This document shows, piece by piece, positions 59,892-64,000 of a stretch of 64,000 bases of DNA. The stretch is from positions 104,486,046 to 104,550,045 of the forward strand of contig CM041777.1 of the NCBI GenBank assembly GCA_023374045.1. The letters run 5' to 3'. This stretch comes from Limonium bicolor (Eukaryota > Streptophyta > Magnoliopsida > Caryophyllales > Plumbaginaceae). The position numbers and the translations under genes are program-made. Each line of letters starts with the position of its first letter. The stretch's first letter is position 1. The notes under the pieces are model-generated. The model worked only from the letters and a program-made list of their open reading frames with translations, did no database searches and was not told where the DNA came from.

Positions 59892-60395
59892 TTACCAATA
59901 CGGATAGTGCCCAAGTCGAAGCTCTAAATCCAAATCTTCGCTGCCTTTCACATCACCACCAATCTCAACATGATGACTGACACCAACACCAGCAGCACCA
60001 GCCTGCAAGCTCAAGCTCATACCCCACCCATCATCACGAAACCCATCTAAGAAAATCGCAGTCCTGCCGGCCGTATTGTATGGGTTTGCCGCCAGATAGA
60101 TTGGTTGATGAACTTGAGGGTGATACTGGTTTATATCGTCCTCCTCGTGACTATTGTAAGCTAGCTTCCTCGAAGATGATTTGGGGTTGTTTACCCTATC
60201 TTTTCGATGAACATTCATGTGCCCACCCAAAGCTTGTGCTGTGGTGAAACCTCTCCTGCAAAATACACAGTCATATGATCTTGCTCGCTTGATTATCTTC
60301 TCATCTTCCAATCCTTCTTCTTCTTCGTTCTCTTCGTTTAGGTTGAAGTAGTGGTCATTACTTGAAGGGATGATTTTATGGCTGTAAGCTTCCAT
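59892..60395 (-). CDS. Single C2H2 zinc-finger repressor, SUPERMAN-like family
   Basis: An intact 167-residue, intronless protein. Residues 43-63 form one C2H2 finger, C-x2-C-x12-H-x3-H (C43, C46, H59, H63), containing the plant-specific QALGGH at 54-59 that contacts DNA. An acidic stretch ([12 protein letters not shown], 21-32) and a small basic patch (KRAR, 36-39) precede it. The C-terminus ends in DLDLELRLG (154-162), an LxLxL EAR motif that recruits TOPLESS-type corepressors, so it should act as a nuclear transcriptional repressor. Finger and tail resemble the SUPERMAN/RABBIT EARS/TAC1 clade, and length is typical; orthology to one member is not claimed. The ATG at 60395 has a good context (CACCATGGAAG) and lies about 65 nt below a TATA box. 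This is the only clearly intact protein gene in the window. Confidence 0.93.
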   Translation of the reverse strand: MEAYSHKIIPSSNDHYFNLNEENEEEEGLEDEKIIKRARSYDCVFCRRGFTTAQALGGHMNVHRKDRVNNPKSSSRKLAYNSHEEDDINQYHPQVHQPIYLAANPYNTAGRTAIFLDGFRDDGWGMSLSLQAGAAGVGVSHHVEIGGDVKGSEDLDLELRLGHYPYW

Positions 60396-60457
60396 GGTGA
60401 TAAAGAGAACGGATGAGTATGGTCTATGAGAGAATATAGAGCTTTTGATAAACTCTC

Positions 60458-60467
60458 TATATATAGT
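60458..60467 (-). promoter_or_regulatory. TATA box of the C2H2 gene
   Basis: CTATATATAG reads the same on both strands. It is about 63-72 bp upstream of the ATG, implying a 5'UTR of roughly 30-40 nt. Confidence 0.75.
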
Positions 60468-61392
60468 AGTAATTAGTAAGTAGCAAGATCAATGCGCTAA
60501 TCAAGTTGATGATGTAACAATTGTCTATCTTCCTCTCGTCTTCACTATGTCTTTCTATGGTTTTGGCAGTGTAGTTGTTGTCCTGTTCCCTACTCTTGTT
60601 TGTGTTCTTGTTTAGCATTTTTTTAATCCGAACTTTTTGGTAGGATGAGCTTCTTTCTGTTTTCTCTTGCAATTCTGGCTGGAAAGTGTAGTCAGTATAT
60701 TGCTGGAAACTAAGAGGCTGCACGGTTTTATATTTCCTACCTAATCATGGTAGATTATACATTCTTAGGCTGAATGTTATTGACCCCATGGAGCTCTGTT
60801 CACCATTAACGCTTACAGCCACTCACTTTTCCAAGCTATATATGGTGATATTCTCCATCTCTTAAGAAACATTATATATAGCTCCTAGTTCTCCTTGTCA
60901 TATGATTAAGTAAACATTAAGGTCTTTGACAATGTTGATTGGTCCTTAATTACAATTTTGACCTACCAGTAGGTTTGTAATTGGATGGTGGGTACTCTTT
61001 TTCCTTCATAAATTTTTTCCCATCGGGTTTTATTTAGGGAGTTTTTAATGAGGCCCGATTACCCATCCGTCTGGTCTTCCAGACGCCGCTCTCTTCGTAT
61101 TAATAATATGGTTTTAAGCCCAAATTATAAAAAAAAAAAATCCCACCTTCATTAAATTGCACCTTACTTCCTTCTAAAATAGCACTAATTTATGGCTAAC
61201 CTACTAGCTTCCTTAAAAGAGAATATGACTTTGAGCAAAATGATCCTCTTGCACTCTGTCATAGATTTACTTTCAAAGGCCACTTGCAAAACCCTAAACG
61301 GACTGTGAATTATGTATACCATCCCTGATATGTCAACTTCAAATCTTACATTTTTTTTCTTTTTAGATGATGCAATATTGCTCTATAGTTGA
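60468..61392. other. Upstream intergenic of C2H2 gene
   Basis: Presumed promoter and spacer. A GATTACCCATCCGTCTGGTCTTCCAGACG stretch near 61058-61086 contains a short CGTCTGG/CCAGACG inverted repeat (61070-61076 with 61080-61086). Nothing else is supported. Confidence 0.5.
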
Positions 61393-64000
61393 TGTAACAC
61401 CCCATCCAACAACAACCACATAACAACAAACTGCAGCGGAAATTCAACTCATCATATTACTTATTCCAATGGTGTTACACGCCGTTAACCACCCACGTGG
61501 CTAACAAGGCTAATACATGTACATTTGTATCGGTCTGATGGACTAAATTCCCGAGCAACTACACAATAAAATACTCATTCCATCTTCAACATTTATTATA
61601 TACATACACTCAACCTGTACCGAGTATTTATAAACTGGTGCCGACAACAATTTCGGTCTTACTACACCTACTGTATACATACACATAAAAGTTTACCCAT
61701 GTACAATGACTACCCGTCCTACTCTCGAACGGCTTCCAGCACTTCGTACCTGAAATAGGAAAAAGAAGAGAAAGGGGTGGCCCCAAGGGGCTCAGCACCT
61801 TTGCTGGTATGGTAATCCCGCAGCCCGCATGCTACCGGGCCACGCACGACTAATTGTCGTCTTAGCATGCAGTTGATTATATTTAAATCATGCATACAAC
61901 CATAAACATACCACACATAATATTTTGCCTCAATGGGCTCAACCAATGACCAACACATCCACACTTAACCAACCATCCAATGATTCCTTAAACCCTAGAG
62001 TGGCTCTCCTCTAAACGGAGCTACTTCCTTAACGAACGACGTGTACCCATCAATCGGGTTTTCCTTAAACGCCTCTTGCACAAACTGGGATTCATTTCCA
62101 TGATCCAACATTCCATAAACATACAACATAACTCATTCCTATATGCAGAAATAACGAACATAACAATCTTTCTGGTTTCTACATACACATGATAACCTCA
62201 CCATCATTCTAAACATTCAATATGTAATATATATACCTTAGCATAGCAAGGGAATTTGCATAGCACCATAACATTACATAACATCATAAATTCGGTTCTC
62301 GCAAGGAACCTTCCTCATAGTTAGTCCATACCATGAGCATAGAGATTGTTGCCAAACTCATACCAAGCTCGTTAATTACCTCATCACCATCCTGTTATTT
62401 GAACGGTTGACTTAAACCCAAGGTGTGTCGGATATAGTGATCCCAAGCACACCAAACAACACAGTATGCCCCTATGGCCCGACGTGAGTCAGTAAACTAG
62501 CTTTGGATAAGCTAAGGAAGGTTGAAACCAAATTGGAATACCACCTAAACATACACCAAGGGAGCCGAACTGGATATGATAACGACCCCCACCATCACAC
62601 GCGTGGCCGGAAACAATCCGGACTCCTCACCCCCCATTAGCCCATAGACTCTTATAAATAAGTAGTTAGAGATCCATTACGGAGCCTACCACACACACCA
62701 TACGGTATCATAACCGAGTTATGCACACAAGGGAGGAGAGAGTCATACATTCACATACAAACATCACGCACAAACATCACATAACCAACTCACGCATAGC
62801 CGTGGTTAGAACGTTCCTTAAGTCGGAAACGTTGTTACCGGATACCGTTCTCCTACGTTTACCTAATAGAGGTTAACTAGCCCTTCGAGCGCATTCGAGG
62901 TTACCGGTATCGGCACGTAAACGTACAATAACAATAACGACTGTAAACTCGTTTCATGATTTATCTCATAACGTGGCAAACATACAGAAAAACACATTGG
63001 CATACAAGCCGGTGTAATCCGGTAGGACACAGGTTGCAAGAAAACCATACCTGTCACCGGAGTCCACTTTACCACGTCCACTTATGTTCCTCGAGCAATT
63101 CTCGAACAACTGTTGACATGACATGTTCTTTTATTAACATTGGGGTAACATGTGTGTTTTTAAGTCTAATGCTTATAACTTTCCCCGTTAACTTGGTCAA
63201 AACTTTATGTTTTTAACACGTTTTACTCTCGCATCTTAATACAACCTTTAGCCCACTTTATTGTCACTAAAACTCACCTAGCATGTCCTTAACAACCTTT
63301 TGGCATCATACCTAAACATCATCTAACATCACTTGTTCCTTGAACATCAACATTACCTAAACCTTAAACAACTTCTCCATGGCTTAAATACATTCTTAAA
63401 CACACATTGAATTTCTAGAACTTCCAAGACAACACCTAAGTCCTTGCATCACTCTAAATCACCTTAATACTTGTTTCCTTCTCAAGTAAACATTCGTTCA
63501 CCTTTAACCCTTCCTAGTTCACCAAAACTCACTTACAACCCTTAGAACTTCTCACACATTTCCCAAATTTGGCCATAGCTTCTCTAGCATATACCCACAT
63601 CCAAACACTTAGGTTTTCACCTTAATTCATCCAAGAACACCTAAAATCCATCAAACACATTTTATACACAAACTTCACACATAAAGCACTACATCACAAT
63701 ATAGTGCATAACTTAAATTGCTTGGCACTTAGGCCCTTAAATGCATGGCTCTTAGGCCCTTAAATTGCATAAACCTTAAACACTGAATTTCCCACATAAT
63801 AATGCCTTTGACCTGCAAATACACCCAACAATTCATATGCCCTTAATAAACTCCTTGAGAGCATTTTTACTAGCTCATTTACCATTTGCTCTTTAGGTAG
63901 TTTTAACAAGCATTATAAGCTTATTTCTCCTAAGACATTAAACCACATTGAGATAGCTTGTTTACCTCTTTTCCTCACAAATTTCTTTCTTGTTTCCTTG
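61393..64000 (-). mobile_element. Fourth LTR-like family member, truncated by window end
   Basis: It starts (plus coordinates) TGTAACACCCCATCC, the inverted GGGGTGTTACA end of the family; GTTGA at 61388-61392 would be its target duplication. It shares with 29983-34038 the twin-hairpin module, the GCATGCAGTTGATTA block (61866 against 30400) and the AATATAGTGCATAACTTAAATTGC block (63694 against 32421), so those two are close relatives. A GGCACTTAGGCCCTTAAAT unit is tandemly duplicated near 63722-63765. No coding sequence is seen. The rest lies outside the window. Confidence 0.7.
61780..61806 (-). promoter_or_regulatory. Twin hairpin module, fourth copy
   Basis: In plus coordinates GCCCC AA GGGGC (61780-61791) adjoins CAGCA CCTT TGCTG (61793-61806). 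On the minus strand a pyrimidine-rich run and CAGGTACG follow, with CAGGTA at 61752-61747. Confidence 0.65.

Noticed and set aside
60457..60723. 88-codon minus-strand frame upstream of the C2H2 gene
   Set aside because: It covers that gene's promoter and TATA box, has no recognisable domain and has simple hydrophilic composition; probably chance.
1..64000. A novel defence, toxin or biosynthetic system
   Set aside because: Both strands were read through; every recognisable domain belongs to retroelements, one hAT fragment, two plant transcription factors or a tRNA.

Overview
This window is nuclear DNA of a flowering plant, most likely a eudicot. It is AT-rich and gene-poor, carries two plant transcription-factor loci (a LOB-domain gene and a SUPERMAN-type C2H2 gene) and a tRNA-Gly, and most of the rest is identifiable transposable elements. 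Exactly 500 Ns at 18923-19422 mark a scaffold gap of unknown true size. No species can be named from the sequence alone.

Layout. 1-2150: a MITE-like element and a long-TIR, MULE-like element with an internal ~260-bp tandem repeat. 2160-13440: a minus-strand L1-type LINE, cut in ORF2 by a 5620-bp TG...CA element (5058-10677) with target duplication GTGAA. 13974 to the gap: a second member of that TG...CA family. 19423-21806: an unassigned stretch bounded by a copia-like LTR and primer-binding motif. 22291-23049: a LOB-domain gene with two apparent frameshifts. 25787-25857: tRNA-Gly(GCC). 26777-27886: an internally deleted hAT element. 29983-34038: a third TG...CA element, minus strand, inserted in a second decayed LINE (to 35450). 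37930-59362: a decayed minus-strand copia element that contains a Tat/Ogre-like Ty3/gypsy element (40213-56946), which in turn contains a gag-only Athila-like element (44334-51314). All three levels have LTRs, matching 5-bp target duplications and PBS/PPT sites. 59892-60395: an intact single-C2H2 repressor gene. 61393-64000: a fourth TG...CA family member, cut off by the window end.

The window therefore reads as two or three host loci in a deep nest of retrotransposons. LTR divergence judged by eye falls inward through the nest (copia about 85% identity, Tat about 90%, gag-only about 99%), in the order nesting requires. The most unusual material is the family of 4-5.6-kb LTR-like units with no internal region. 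They share twin GC hairpins whose stems change sequence while keeping their pairing, followed by a CAGGTA motif, and one copy carries two hairpin-forming minisatellites. I found no evidence of a novel enzymatic or defence system; the candidates for something undescribed are these structured repeats and the acidic tail of the gag-only element.
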